This document shows, piece after piece, positions 1 through 11,934 of a stretch of DNA of 64,000 nt. Where the stretch lies: positions 3,113,225 to 3,177,224 of the forward strand of contig KL647300.1 in the NCBI GenBank assembly GCA_000727475.1. The letters run 5' to 3'. Below the pieces are notes generated by a model. It was not told the origin of the DNA. It did not search any database and saw only the letters and a program-made list of their open reading frames with translations. This DNA comes from Sarcocystis neurona (lineage: Eukaryota > Apicomplexa > Conoidasida > Eucoccidiorida > Sarcocystidae). A program made the position numbers and the translations under genes. The first letter of the stretch is position 1, and each line of letters begins with the position of its first letter.

Positions 1-136
1 ATCGCTGCTGCTGATGTCGCTGCTGGTGCTGCTGCTGATGTCGCTGCTGGTGCTGCTGCTGATGTCGCTGCTGGTGCTGCTGACTCTGTCGCTGCTGGTG
101 CTGCTGCCTCTGTCGCTGCTGGTGCTGCTGATTCTC
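1..136. repeat. 24-bp minisatellite (CTG-rich), five to six copies
   Basis: The phrase TCGCTGCTGGTGCTG recurs at 17, 41, 65, 89 and 113, a strict 24-bp period with variation only in the last few bases of each unit. Because 24 is a multiple of three, each strand stays open: Leu/Val/Ser-rich on plus, Gln/His-rich on minus. It may be the edge of a coding repeat of a gene lying to the left, or non-coding. Confidence 0.85.
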
Positions 137-2345
137 TCACACGTCTCCGCACGGGTGACGCTAGGAGGCGAGACAGAGACGGGGAGAAGAAAAGGCCGAC
201 GAGGTCGCCACACGGAGAGCGAGAAAACCAGCAGAAGATTAGTAGAGAGTCCGACGTGTGCCCCCCCCACGCACACACAACCAGAGAAGGAAGATCCAGA
301 GATAGGCAGCGAACGACCCCTGCAACGCGCAAGTCCTGCTTTCGTCGTATTGCTGTGTGTGTGCCTTTCTTCACACCTGTCACAGTCTCTCTTTATACGT
401 GTATATATGTATATACGTATATATGATATATATATGTTTGCATAGGTATATATATATTTATGCATGTATGTATGTGATAACTGGAGAATGTACTCGTAGA
501 GACGCCTTCACTTTGTTTTTCATCCTCGTTCTCAGTAAATTGTCGCCCTCTGTGTGTATGTGCGTGCCTCTCCGAATCTCCCTGTGCTCGCCGTCCGTTT
601 ATTTTCTCTTCCCCCGTATTCTCCGCCTTTCTCTCTGTTTCGCTTTCAGTCTCGCTTTCTGTCTGGCTTTCTGTCTGGCTTTCTGTCTGGCTTTGTATCC
701 CCCTCTTTGTTTGTGGGCGTATGTGCACACGTCTCGCTGTCTCGCTGTCCTGCCTCCCCCTTGCGTTCCCTCTGTGTGTGAGTCTGGTTGGGGTCGATCG
801 GTGTCTCTCTGTCTCGCTTCCTCTCTTTTCTTCTTCGAATAGAAGGCAGAGGGTTTCGTGGGAGGGGCAAACATTTCTCCAGTGTTCACTTTCCACGACT
901 GCCAATTTATCCCCCGACCTCACACACCCTCTCATTCTCTTCTTACGTTGTTTCGACTGCTCTTCTCCCTCGCTATATCTATATATATACACGTGTATAC
1001 GTCTATATATATACAGAGATAAGTAAATCCGCAATACTACGTGTATGTATATAGGTATATAGATACATAAGCAAATGTGCGTAGAGCGCTGTGTATATAA
1101 AGAGGTAGGTCCAGCCGCAACGTTACATACATGAGTATGCAGGTATATATGTACGCATATATATAGACTCGTATGTATATATGAATAAGTGGATGATAGA
1201 TACACAGATCCATCTTCTCGTGTATACAGCGGTGTATATATCTATATTGGTGTATTTGTGCGTATACATATATATACGTATGTATACGTATGATATATGT
1301 ATGTGTGTATGTATATTACTGTGTATATGTCTATTGTTCTACTTGAATGTACATGGGTGCTTACATATACATATATATGTATAAATATACACGAAGTGGT
1401 ATATGCCCACATATTGGCGTATGTAAACAGACTACACCGTCGCAGCACGTCTTGTAACTGCAGAGGTCTCGACGCGTTTTTTTTCATCTATCACTATATA
1501 TATATGTGTACATATGTCAGAGTACATACATATACACATATATATAAGATCATATAATATATATGTATATAAATATGTGTATATTTAAAGAGTGTCCCAC
1601 ACTCGTGTACACACATAGATGTAGACTCGTGGATATATCATGTCTATTTGTGTGTACCTAATTGCGTCAGTCCTCGGTGTGCACGTATATTTGGTACGTC
1701 TCTGTACTCCTATACATATATACGGATACATATATATATATACACTCATATACATATATGTATATGTACGTGTATGTACGTATATTTTTTCCATCTGTGA
1801 AGTCCTACGTATGCGTGTGTGTGTGTGTGTGTGCGTGATGGGCGGGTCGTCGGCGGTTGTGTTGACGTTGAAGATTCGCCGTGTTCACTGCGCGGCGGCT
1901 TCACTTCGTTGATCGCCCCCCCCCACTATTTTTTTCGTTTTGCCACACGCAGCTGCGTCCCCCGCCGGCCTTCCTGTCCTTCGTGTGTCTCCCCGCGTGC
2001 TCCGTCTGCTGCTCTCCGGCCTCCACGTCCGGTGCGGGGCTTTCTCTGTGTGTGGATCTCCCCCCGTTTCCCGTCTCCCCCCCCCCCTCGTCGCAGCTGC
2101 TCGCCACCCCCTCCTCTCCCCCCCGCCCGCCTCCCCGTATTTGGACGACACAACCGTTTTGTCTCGCTGTCTCTCCTGTCTCGTCTCCGTCTCCCTTCCC
2201 GTCTCCGTCTCTCTGTCTTTCGGTTTCTCCTCTCTCTGTTCTTTTCCCGTTCTGTCTTCTTTTCTTCAGGACCTTCCTGCTGCAGTTGTTCTCGTGCTTT
2301 CTGTCTTTTCCTGCTCTGTCTGCTTGTGTTCTTCTTCTTGTGCAG
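137..2345. other. Non-coding stretch: AT microsatellites and a long pyrimidine tract
   Basis: From about 370 to 1800 the DNA is mostly TATATA/TATGTA/CACATA microsatellite; open frames here translate as Ile-Tyr strings and are not genes. A (GT)n run lies near 1817-1836. From about 1915 to 2340 the plus strand is dominated by C and T and ends in TTCTTGTGCAG, which reads as the polypyrimidine tract and acceptor (AG at 2344-2345) of the gene starting at 2346. An upstream exon of that gene could lie here or left of the window, but none could be recognised. Confidence 0.6.
642..693. repeat. 12-bp tandem repeat
   Basis: The 12-bp unit GCTTTCTGTCTG repeats with starts at 642, 654, 666, 678 and 690, within a pyrimidine-rich stretch. 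No coding role is seen. Confidence 0.8.
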
Positions 2346-5300
2346 GAAGACGAACGCCTAATCGAAATGTTGTGCCAGCACTTGGAAGTTTTCATGGAGA
2401 AATTTGACTACACGTCCGAGGCGGACACACGCATGATTTCTATCCCTGTAGACTCAGAAGTGCTGCTGTTCAACGTTGCGGGAGAGGCGGCTGAGCGACG
2501 GCTGCAGCAGCTACAGCAGCGACACGGTGAGCTGGAAAGCAGACGGATGCTGCAGCTGCTCCCGCGGCTCCCTGCTTGCTACGTGCCCCGCGACTTTGCT
2601 GCTGCTGTTACTCCCCAAGATATTAAGCGCGTGGGAGACGCGCAGCAGAAGCAGCGTCTGCTGGCCTTACGCGCCCGCCTGAGCGAGCAGCACCAGGAGA
2701 GGAAGAAGAACCAGCTGCTGCTGCAGCTGCTGCCCTACGATAGTCTTGCCATTGCCCAGCGCCGACGCAGAGAGAGACTTCGAAGAGAGGTTATGTTGCA
2801 GCACTGGCAGGCAGCCCAGCGGCAGCAGCAAGTGATGACACCCGACCGGACCTCGCAGCACCAGGAGGAGGAGCAAGAGACGCAGGGGCACTTGAAGAAG
2901 CAGCAGCAATCGGACGAACAACAGCAGCAAGAGCAGCGGGACCTCTTGCCCGCAGGGATCCAGCTGCGACCGAAGCAGCAGGACGGCATAAACCGGCACC
3001 AACAGCAGCAGAGTGTTCTACAGCCGGAACAACAGAAGCAGCAGCAGGAGCCGCTCTACCACCCTCCCCAACAGCGACAAACGCCGGGGCTGCAGCAATT
3101 GCAGGAAGGATGTCTCGGACGCAGCGAAGCGTCAGAGAAAGAAGAGTTTGATCCTTTTCCTTTGAAGCGGAAGATCGGAGGAGAGACCGGCGTCCCTGCG
3201 GGTGCTGCTGCTACTGCAGCGCTCGTGCTCCAGCAGCCAGGAAATGAAGGACAGCACACGACAACTTTCCCAACGTCGTTGTCTAGCGGCCGTCCTGCTG
3301 CTGCAATATCTGGAACTGCTGCTTCCCCTGTCACGTCCCCTGATTCTTTTACGTCTCCAGCTGCTGCTACTGCAGATGCAAACGCTTCTGCGGCAGTAGC
3401 TGGTCTTGCTGCTGCAGCGGCTGCTGTCGCCGCGCATCTCTTCCCGTCAGAAAAAAAAGAGAAACGTGGTGACAGCAGCGCCGCTAGCAGCAGGGATGGC
3501 TGCATTGCTGCCAACAGAAACTGCCACCGAGAAAGCAGCAGCGGTCGGGACGGCAGCAGGAACACGTCGGAGAGAAGCAGCAAGACGGACGGCAAGAGCA
3601 ACAGGGACAGCAGCAGCAACCGAGAGAACAGGAGCCACGAGGAGTGCAGCGGCAGAGCCAGCAGCGGCAGCAGACCTAGCAGCAGCAGACCCAGCAGCAG
3701 CAGAGGCGGCAGCAGGTCAGACGAGAGCAGCAGGAGCAGTGACGGGGAGCAAAAAGGCAGCGGCAAGGGCATCTGCGGCAGTAGTCGGTGGCAACCACCG
3801 GGCAGCTGGCTACCAGGGACGGCAGTCGCAGCAAGCTGCGCGAATGTTGCAGCAGAAGACACAGCAGTGCCGCGTGGAGACGAAGCGCAGTTCGTTGCTG
3901 CTGTAAACACCAGTCGTACGTTGTCCGGCTGCTGCAGCAGCAGCCGTACGAATTGCAGCGGCAACAGCACAGGACTTTTGTCGTCAGTCTGCAACACCGG
4001 TGGTGGAATGGAAGGCGACAGTGCCGACAGTAGCCGTAGCAGCAGCCGTGGACACAGCAGCTGCAACAGCAGCAGCAGGAGTGTCGCGAACAACGGCACC
4101 ACCAGCCCTACGAGCAGCAGCAGTCGTCACTGCGAACGCGTGAGCTGCAGTTCAAATAGTAGCAACAGTCAAAAGAACAACAGCAGTACTGCTGTTAGTA
4201 GGAGCAACAGCAGTGCTGCTGTTAGCAGCAGCAGCAGCAGCACGCTGCGGCCTGAGAGCACTAGGAATAAAACCACGTCAAGCAACAGGAGGGGTAGGGA
4301 TGTTCAAGATGCTACTGCCACTGCTCCAACAGCGATGAATAACTTCCTCGTAAAGGACGGAAATTACCCCGCCAAAGATATGAACTCTAGGTCTTTATTT
4401 GGTTCCCGCCTTCGTCGTAGAAGACTGCCAGAGCATCCAGCAGCGGTGTGTGGAGCTGCTTCACAGGGGCTTTCCGCTCCTCCTCCTCCCTCTTCTCCAC
4501 CGTCACAGCAGCAGCAGCGGCGAGAGGGGCGGCAGCAGGCCGCTGGGACTTCGTGGATGCCGTGCGAGACGGCGCTTCCTGGGCAGAGGCTCTGCCGATC
4601 CCTGCAGCAGCGGGAGCAGCACGGGAAGAAGCAGCAGCAGCAAGTGCACCAGGAGGAGCACCACAGGGAGAAGGAGGGAACGACAGGGAAAAAGCAGGAG
4701 GAGGAGGAAGAGGCGGGGAAGCAGCACTCCGCTGGCATGCAGATGCGACCCTGGAATGGAGAGCAGCAGCAGCGGCAGCAGCGTGAAGGAATGCGTGAGG
4801 CAGGAGGCGCCTGCAGTAGGTCTGTCGTGTCCGGTGAACACTTTATTCATGCAGCGCGTCGTGAAAGAGAGTGGAGAGAAAACAAAGAAGGTCCCAAGAC
4901 GCCTGCTGCTTCTTCTTCTTCGGTTTTATTCCGCTCGCTCAGCGTTGAGGCGGCGCTACGTGTGGAGAAGCGGAAGCGACAGGAGCAGCAGCAGCAAGAA
5001 AAGCGAGAGCCGCAGCAGCAGCAGCAACAGCAGCAAAGGGAGATAGAAAGAGGCGTGGTAGCTGGTGTGCCGGTGGGGTGCAGAAGTCGTAAGCGAATCG
5101 TTTCTTCGCTAGAGGAGCAGTGGCTTCTAGAGAACCCCATAGCGATCATTCTGCGACCCGTTGAGGAGGAAGCAGATGACTACTTTGACGAAGAATCGGA
5201 GGAGATGGTCGACGCATGCGCTGCAGCAGCCTCGACGGCTGTGACTGCTCTCGAAGGAGCTTTAGCTGCCAGTGCTGTCGCCGCGGAAGAAGTAGAAGCT

Positions 5301-7106
5301 GCTGTTGCGTCTATCTTCGCCCCTCTGGTCAGCGTCCCGACAGAAGAACAAGAGCATCTTCTCTGGCCGTCTGTTGCTGCTTCCTTTGCTGCTGCCAAAA
5401 ACCCAGCCCTATGGCCGGGACTTCTCGCGCTCTGCAAAACAACAGCGGCAGCACTTTCGCCGACCAGCGGGAAAGCGCATGCTGCCGCTGCTGCAACAAA
5501 GAACGAAGTACTGGGAAGTTTCCCCACACAAACAAAGACACGACCGACACCAACAGAAAGTCAAGCAAGACAGGCGTCATTGTCCGACGCAGATGAAGCA
5601 GGCACAGCACCAGCAGCAGCACCAGCAGCAGAAACTGCAGCAACAGCGAAAGCGTCAAAAGAAGGAGTAGTAGCAGCATCAACGGCCGCCGAGGTGGCAA
5701 CAGCAATACCAGCAACGGCAGCAGTGCTTGGAGGAAGAGTAGTAGCGACGACAGCGACAGCAAAAACGGCAGCAGAAGCAGTCCCAGTACAGACCCCAGC
5801 AGCAGCGACTCCGTCGTCTTCAGGAGAAGATGCAGCACCTATTAATGGCTTGCACCGTGAGTCAAGGTCATCTTCTGCCAGCCGTGAAGAAGAGAAGCAC
5901 AAACAGGATCGTGAAGCACTTCCTTCCGCTACTCAGCAACAGCAGGAGGAGGGGGACGTCTTGCACAGGCGGAAACAGCAACCAACTTTGGTGGAAGCGG
6001 AGAAACAACAGCGCCTTTCAAGTATCGAGCATCGGCAGGAGCGTGGAGCAGCGTCCCAACGGCAACGCAGTCCTGCTGCCGAAGAAGAGCAACAAAAACG
6101 TGCTGCGGCAGGAGACGGGTGGCAACAACCTGCTGCAGCAGCAGAAAAAGACGAGAAGGAACAAGGCGTTGCAGCGGACGCCAAACAGAAACAGCGGGCC
6201 ACCGGAACAAACGAGAAGTCGCAGCAGCAGCAGCACGTGTGCCACGACGAGACCCTTCCTCACGTCGTTCGTGAGCAGCAGGCAACAGCTGGGGTGGAGC
6301 AGCAGGGAACGTCGGTAGGGAGAGTAGCAAATGTGAAAGGGAGGTCGTCGGTACGAGCACACATAAATGGAGATCAGATATTGACGAGAGAAGAAGGAAC
6401 AGAAGGCCGCGCTGCTACAAAAGAGGGAGTCACATTCACGAACCTAGGGTTAGTAGAAGGTTTGTATTTAAGCCTGCGGAGCTGGGTAGATCGCTCGCTG
6501 CTACTGGACGATCCAGCGACCGACCCTGCTACATGGGGAGAAGAGAAACTAGAGGCAGTGGCCGAGATTCAGCAGTTCGGACGGTTGTTGACTCAGAGAG
6601 AACGTGAAGAAAGTCGCGCCGCCGTTGACGCGGTAAATAAGAAGAGGCTGGACGCAGAAGTGTTGAAGGCTGTGGTATTGATGAGAAAATTCGAGGAGAA
6701 GGCAGCGTACGAACTGCAGGACTTCCCTCGGTCGGTTGTCGAAACAGAAACGTCGCCGCATCCCCTATACTGGCACATCCACTTCTCACACTTGGAAGGA
6801 GGGGGGGGGAAGAAGAAGATTCGGCAGGAGCCTTTCCTTGGTCTGCCCTCGCCGCCAACACCTGGCGGGGCGGCGGGCAAGCAGCTTTCTGGCGAGCGTC
6901 TTGCTCCTGCGGTGCTGCTACCGCCTCCCTGTCCTGCTCCCCCACCGGTCGTCTACATCGATTTAGAAAGGGGAGACGCTGCCGAAGAACACCAGCGAGA
7001 AAGAAGGAGAATACACAAAAGAAGAGAGAGAGGGAAACTTTTTCAGCCGCCGCACGTCAACTTCGAGGAAGAAATCGCTCGTTACCAGTCCATATTCGTT
7101 GACTAA
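2346..7106 (+). CDS. Large repeat-rich hypothetical protein
   Basis: One uninterrupted frame runs from the likely acceptor at 2345/2346 to the stop at 7104-7106; the first Met is at 2367, giving about 1,579 residues if translation starts there. The first 170 or so residues (to about nt 2820) look like ordinary protein, with a helical, charged segment around DFAAAVTPQDIKRVGDAQQK and the basic patch RRRRERLRREVM. The middle is low complexity: Gln-rich, then Ala-rich, then Ser/Arg/Asn-rich to about 4290, then Gln/Glu and Ala again. The last 220 residues (nt 6430-7106) return to complex sequence, including GLYLSLRSWVDRSLLLDDPA and the end ARYQSIFVD. I recognise no family. The extra in-frame codons before Met, and the fine pyrimidine tract, suggest that 2346 is an internal exon border and that a 5' exon is missing. 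Its 3' end faces the next gene (convergent). Confidence 0.75.
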   Translation, partial: EDERLIEMLCQHLEVFMEKFDYTSEADTRMISIPVDSEVLLFNVAGEAAERRLQQLQQRHGELESRRMLQLLPRLPACYVPRDFAAAVTPQDIKRVGDAQQKQRLLALRARLSEQHQERKKNQLLLQLLPYDSLAIAQRRRRERLRREVMLQHWQAAQRQQQVMTPDRTSQHQEEEQETQGHLKKQQQSDEQQQQEQRDLLPAGIQLRPKQQDGINRHQQQQSVLQPEQQKQQQEPLYHPPQQRQTPGLQQLQEGCLGRSEASEKEEFDPFPLKRKIGGETGVPAGAAATAALVLQQPGNEGQHTTTFPTSLSSGRPAAAISGTAASPVTSPDSFTSPAAATADANASAAVAGLAAAAAAVAAHLFPSEKKEKRGDSSAASSRDGCIAANRNCHRESSSGRDGSRNTSERSSKTDGKSNRDSSSNRENRSHEECSGRASSGSRPSSSRPSSSRGGSRSDESSRSSDGEQKGSGKGICGSSRWQPPGSWLPGTAVAASCANVAAEDTAVPRGDEAQFVAAVNTSRTLSGCCSSSRTNCSGNSTGLLSSVCNTGGGMEGDSADSSRSSSRGHSSCNSSSRSVANNGTTSPTSSSSRHCERVSCSSNSSNSQKNNSSTAVSRSNSSAAVSSSSSSTLRPESTRNKTTSSNRRGRDVQDATATAPTAMNNFLVKDGNYPAKDMNSRSLFGSRLRRRRLPEHPAAVCGAASQGLSAPPPPSSPPSQQQQRREGRQQAAGTSWMPCETALPGQRLCRSLQQREQHGKKQQQQVHQEEHHREKEGTTGKKQEEEEEAGKQHSAGMQMRPWNGEQQQRQQREGMREAGGACSRSVVSGEHFIHAARREREWRENKEGPKTPAASSSSVLFRSLSVEAALRVEKRKRQEQQQQEKREPQQQQQQQQREIERGVVAGVPVGCRSRKRIVSSLEEQWLLENPIAIILRPVEEEADDYFDEESEEMVDACAAAASTAVTALEGALAASAVAAEEVEAAVASIFAPLVSVPTEEQEHLLWPSVAASFAAAKNPALWPGLLALCKTTAAALSPTSGKAHAAAAATKNEVLGSFPTQTKTRPTPTESQARQASLSDADEAGTAPAAAPAAETAATAKASKEGVVAASTAAEVATAIPATAAVLGGRVVATTATAKTAAEAVPVQTPAAATPSSSGEDAAPINGLHRESRSSSASREEEKHKQDREALPSATQQQQEEGDVLHRRKQQPTLVEAEKQQRLSSIEHRQERGAASQRQRSPAAEEEQQKRAAAGDGWQQPAAAAEKDEKEQGVAADAKQKQRATGTNEKSQQQQHVCHDETLPHVVREQQATAGVEQQGTSVGRVANVKGRSSVRAHINGDQILTREEGTEGRAATKEGVTFTNLGLVEGLYLSLRSWVDRSLLLDDPATDPATWGEEKLEAVAEIQQFGRLLTQREREESRAAVDAVNKKRLDAEVLKAVVLMRKFEEKAAYELQDFPRSVVETETSPHPLYWHIHFSHLEGGGGKKKIRQEPFLGLPSPPTPGGAAGKQLSGERLAPAVLLPPPCPAPPPVVYIDLERGDAAEEHQRERRRIHKRRERGKLFQPPHVNFEEEIARYQSIFVD

Positions 7107-9331
7107 CCCCAAACATCCCTACAAACAGCAACAGGAACGTGCGGTGGCGGGGAAAGAAACGCCAGGACTGACTCGCCTGCAGCCAGTCGCACTGCACGAC
7201 GGCAACCTTGTGGGCAGTGTAGCGGCATTAGACGGGAAGGGAAAACAACAGGAAGGGACATCAAAAATTTTAGGGGTATAGCCACCAAGCGACCCGAGCC
7301 ATAGAGGAAACGCAGAGAAAAGTTTAGAACGGAATGCTGGGGGACCATCAAAGCACTGCCGCAGCGGTATCTGTTGCGCAACGAAGCAAAAACCACCACA
7401 CACACACAGACACCGCGGGACGCGTCGCGCAGTAACAGAAGAGAAATACTGTGGATCAGACCACGTGAAGGGCACTGCGCAGAAGTGAGCAGGCTTATGT
7501 GCAAGAGCGAGTGTATTCTTCTCGTGAGTACATAGATTTTCCGAAGACGCTCAAGTAGTGCAGAAAACGTAAGAGTGCTCGAAGGCACTCACTGCATGTG
7601 GGGGTCACATACACTTAGAGGAAGAGGTACACAAACAAAAGCTTTTTCACGCTGGAAAAAGGTGTTTATGCAAGGACTTCGAGACAGAGGAACACACGCA
7701 GGCTGGAGTCGTTGCCTGTCAAAAAGAGTAGACGTTGCGTGTGCTTGATTTTTTTGTGAGCGGGCTGAATTGCGAAGACACCCTGCGGGGCGGATCCGGT
7801 CCGTAGACAAACACATATGTTATTGTTGGGAAGCGGGATTGTGTCAAAGCGACAACGGATAGGAGGCGGCACCTGCTGTGGTTTTCCCACGACGCAGGCG
7901 AACTAAGAAGTCTGTGAATTACGGGTTCAGAATTGAAGCGACTTGTGTCTGAGCGGAGCTGCGGGAGAAGAAGGGCGCACGAGTTCTGAAGCAGCGGCAA
8001 GGGCACATCTTGGGGAGCCGCGCAGCGTGAGAGATCTGCGCACACAGAGAGAGAGGGGAGAACGGCGACCGGACGAGCGGGTGGCAGGAGGGCAAAAAAC
8101 CAGAAAACGTGCGGGAGTACACGTGAGGTAAAAAACACTTGTCAAGTGGCACGGCTTGCGTCAGTTGCTGCCATTGCCAGCGAATGCTTTCACTAGCCTC
8201 GATTTATTAAGACACACACTGACCGTGTGCGTGTTCACATTTCTAACCTCTGCAGAGGCTGGGTCGCCATCTGCGTACCAGCGAGTGTAGAAGCGGGATT
8301 CTCCGGGGTTAGGTGCTGAGAGGCGAGACTGCGCCCTCGTATAAACCTCATTTCAAAAGCGTGCGAAGGATTTTATCCCGTAGGAGTGAAATTTAGTTTT
8401 GCAACGGGCTACGCGGGGTGGGCTGACCTTTTGCTTGCCGTGAAAATGGAGTGTGTGCAGCGTATGCGCAGTAAGCGTACGTGTAAGGCCACCCACGGTC
8501 TGATTCCTTCGCGTCGGCAACTTCATTTGCATATCGCACGCATTTTAGAAGGTCCGAACGTGGACCTGGTTTGCTCTTACGGATCGAACTGCGACATGGC
8601 AAAGTCACAACTGACCAGAGTGCCTTCGCAGGGAGCTATACAGATTAACGACTTCTCACAAAGACACGTATTCTTCGCCTATGCTTCCTGTTCACAAAGT
8701 ATCCCCTGCTTCTGTGCGTCACACTTGTGTACGTCTCCATGTGCAAACAGAGCTACAGGTTCTCCGGCGCTCCAAAACAGCAGGACGCTTCCGCAGTTAG
8801 CACACGCAACAAAAGTCTTGTGAACATGGATGAGACCGAAGGCGCCTCCCCGATTGAGTCTCCTACTTCCAGGTGTACATAAAACCGACACTGATGTGAT
8901 TCGCAGACTCACGCGTACCATGCGTGGATAACAGCAGGCGTACACACGCAGAAATTTACACAGGAAAACATTCACACCTATGATGGCGTCTCGATAGACT
9001 CCTTTTTCCAGTCTCTTCTTAAACTGTTGTAACTCCACCTGACACAGACTCTACAAATACGCACCGGTAGACACGAAGCTACCGCCATAAAAGCATCCGA
9101 CACCCTCACGCACAACGCGTCTACACAGGTGTGCAGCTCAAATAACGCTTGCAAACAAACGAGGATGCACGATTTCTTCTGTATTGGACGACATTTCTCA
9201 CGTCTGTCGCCACCACCATACATTGTCTTCCTTTTTACGAAACGTGTGCTCAGCAAATCGCGGAACTCCGACAGCGTGCGTGTAGCGTTGCGAGTTCTCC
9301 GGTTAACCCGTGACTGTCGAGTTTCTCGTAA
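7107..9331. other. Intergenic region between convergent genes
   Basis: Only short, uncompelling open frames on either strand; no repeats of note, no family motifs. It holds the 3' ends of the plus-strand gene ending at 7106 and the minus-strand gene ending at 9332. Confidence 0.5.
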
Positions 9332-11934
9332 TTACCAATCGTCGTCGTGAACAGTAACCATTCCCGCCTTCATCACTGGCAAATGAGCATCTTCGGCCTC
9401 TCCTCCTCCTTCTGCCTCTTCTTCCTTCGCTAGTGGATTTACGCATATAGTCGTTTCTGTTGGTCGCGCAGTGCTGTCGCTGCCCAGCTGGCGACCCTTC
9501 GGCTCATCAGACTGAGACCTGCAGTGGTCTGTATGAGCTGTAGCAGACAAATTCTGATCCGCCCTCTCAGCCGTGCGGCGCCTTTTCCGCCCTGGATTCT
9601 GCCTTGCGTCGTTTTCCTCCTCAGTATCGCTTTTTGTGCCTTCTGACTCTTCACTGCTAACTGATTCATCCTCTCCGCCTCCTTCCGCTTCTCCAGCTCC
9701 GTTGTTTCTGCCGTCCCCTCGCCTTTGTTCCTTTTCTAACTTTCTCGAGCTTTTCACCCGTCTTTCCCCAGGGGGGGAACGCAAAGATGTCCTCTTATCT
9801 GCCTCACTTTCGCCTGAGTTTTGTGTCATCCGAGCTTCTCCAGAGTCCGGCGCACATCCGTCTGCACTACTACTACCGCCATTACCTACAGCTGCACCAG
9901 CACTGTCATTGACAGCAGCAGGATCTACAGCAGATACTCCGTGTGCAGCAGCAGCTGAATCAGGCTTTTTAACATTCACGCGTGAGCGCTGTTGCTCTTG
10001 CTGCTTCATCTTTCGTCGTCTGCGGCGCTCACGAGCAGCCGCGTTCTTCTTCGCCGCTTCTTCAATTCTCCGGTGTCTCTGCAGTTGAAACTCTTCCGTC
10101 TCGACTTTCTTTCGAAAGTCCTCTTCCATCTTCTCCACACGACGCAGCTCCACGTTACGCGTGCGGCGGTAGCAATCAAAGAAGTCGCTTCCTGCATGGA
10201 AAAAGCAGCCAAGTCGGCAACCCTTCCTCTGTTTCCACTTCCCCAACAGAGCGAGCCAACATCATCTACATACATCCAAAACGCACCCACACCCTGCACA
10301 GACTAACCCGGGCGCTACAAAATAAGTGCAAATTCCTCTCTCTCTCCACACGTATACATATCTGTGCAGGCGTAGGTATTTGTCTTTGTTTATGTTCCAC
10401 ATCGATATCTTGGGGTGCTTCCTGTTCAAAGCGCTGTTAAGCGACGATGCCAACCAGGCAGCGTAAGCGTGGATGTTTGTCTAGGTTGTCTGCGAGCTCG
10501 TAAAGAGCGTACACATACGATCTACTTGTTCTTTTAAAAAGAAACGGCTGCATATCTTGGGAGCCTGCCGTACGCTTGTCGATAAAGAGACCCCCCCCGT
10601 TTAGTTTGTACGCGCAGGACACCGGCACAGCAAAATATACACCGAGCGTTAAAATTTCGCCGCTGAGTATTCTAGGTGTTTCAATTTTCCGCTAAAATCT
10701 CGGTACTGACATAGCCTCCCGAATGCCGGATCAGCACTGACACAGGAACCAGACACAAGCACGCGGAGACAGAGGCCCCTCTCACCGAGCCCATTGCAAC
10801 ACTCTACGAACACATTACTACATATATGCCTTGTACGCTGCGTCAACGGTTTACACACTTGCGCTTGCCATGAGCCTACTACAAGTATATATACGCAGAA
10901 GTGTAGCTGCGCCCACCGCTGCCAGTATGGTTACACCGGCGGTCTAAAGAATTTTGAGCTACACCCGCCCTCGGTAGAATCTCCACGGATACACACAGGC
11001 GTAGGTGCATTTTTATAGACACATGTACAATAAAGCTGACACAGCTGCCGCGTGTACACGCCCTTCTTGAAGTATATGCGTGCCCTCCTTGACGTGTATA
11101 CAGGCTCTGCTTGATATACATGTGTATCTTAACATACATGTGTATGCACATATTTTGCGTATATACAGCTGTAGCTACACCAGCAGTCTACACAGCTGCT
11201 CGTTACGACACCCATCAGCCATACAGAATGCAAGGCACACATATACTCCTAAATGTTTGGTGTAACTCTAGCTAAAGCAGCAGCACGCTACCTCCTCACG
11301 GGATCCGCAGAGCAAAGCAGCAATTGACACACCTATAAAGACGTGTACATAAAGTGTCACAGGAAGTAGTGAGAATATCTTCAGCGACCTGCGGTGAACG
11401 CAAACCCGGTGTACAAGAGCGAAGAGAAGCGGATGGTGTGCCTGGCGCCCGGGTCTTTTTCATTTGACTTTCCTCACCTGCTCCAGCGGCACTTCCCCAC
11501 GCGTTTACAACCTTCTCTATATGGACGGTCGGCTTCTGCTGCTTCTGTCGCTGCTGCTCTTCTTCTGCTGTAGAGACACCTCGAGGCAACGTAATGCGGA
11601 ATCCATCTGCCAGTTCGACGACTTCTACTTTCCCCTCGCCGCTGCGCTGCTCCGCTTCTGCTGCGGCTCCTGCGTCACCGGGGCCGTCTCGCGCCGTCAA
11701 CGGCGCAGCAGACACAGAACTTTGATACAATCCCCGCATTTTTTCTCGACCGCCAACCACCACCACTCTGTCTGCGTCGTGCCTCCTGCGTTCTTGTTTT
11801 GCTGCCTCTACTCGCTTACGGGCAGAGCTGCACTCCGCGTCTCCTACACAGTCCTGCGGCTCTGTGCTCGTGTGACGGATGCTCCTGTTGCTCTGCTGCA
11901 GCTGCCCCGGCCCCGGCGTTCCCCCGTGCGCAGG
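9332..11934 (-). CDS. PRKRIP1-like (DUF1168) spliceosome-associated protein
   Basis: Two exons are readable on the minus strand: 11934-11478 and 10191-9332, joined across a 1,286-bp GTGAGG...GCAG intron. The join restores the family signature GSAAGAGSDFFDCYRR, matching GSSAGAGSGEFHVYRHLRR of PRKRIP1; it is followed by the long basic helix ELRRVEKMEEDFRKKVETEE and RRRRRKMKQQEQ. The remaining 170 residues are Ser/Glu/Gly-rich and end in HDDDW. Known for the family: PRKRIP1 is a nuclear RNA-binding protein with a long helix seen in catalytic-stage spliceosomes. Seen: the split Gly codon (phase 1) fits on both sides. Uncertain: the 5' end. The frame is open back to a possible acceptor at 11935-11936, the first ATG is at 11739, and the usual family N-terminal Lys/Pro motif is not seen, so upstream exons are likely missing from this call. 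Confidence 0.8.

Noticed and set aside
393..1205. 270-residue minus-strand frame rich in Ile, Tyr and His
   Set aside because: It is translated TATATA/CACATA microsatellite with no acceptor, motif or composition of a protein.
3056..4102. 348-residue Leu/Ser-rich open frame on the minus strand
   Set aside because: It is antisense to the CAG repeats of the plus-strand gene at 2346-7106; CTG tracts read as Leu and keep the frame open without any complex sequence.
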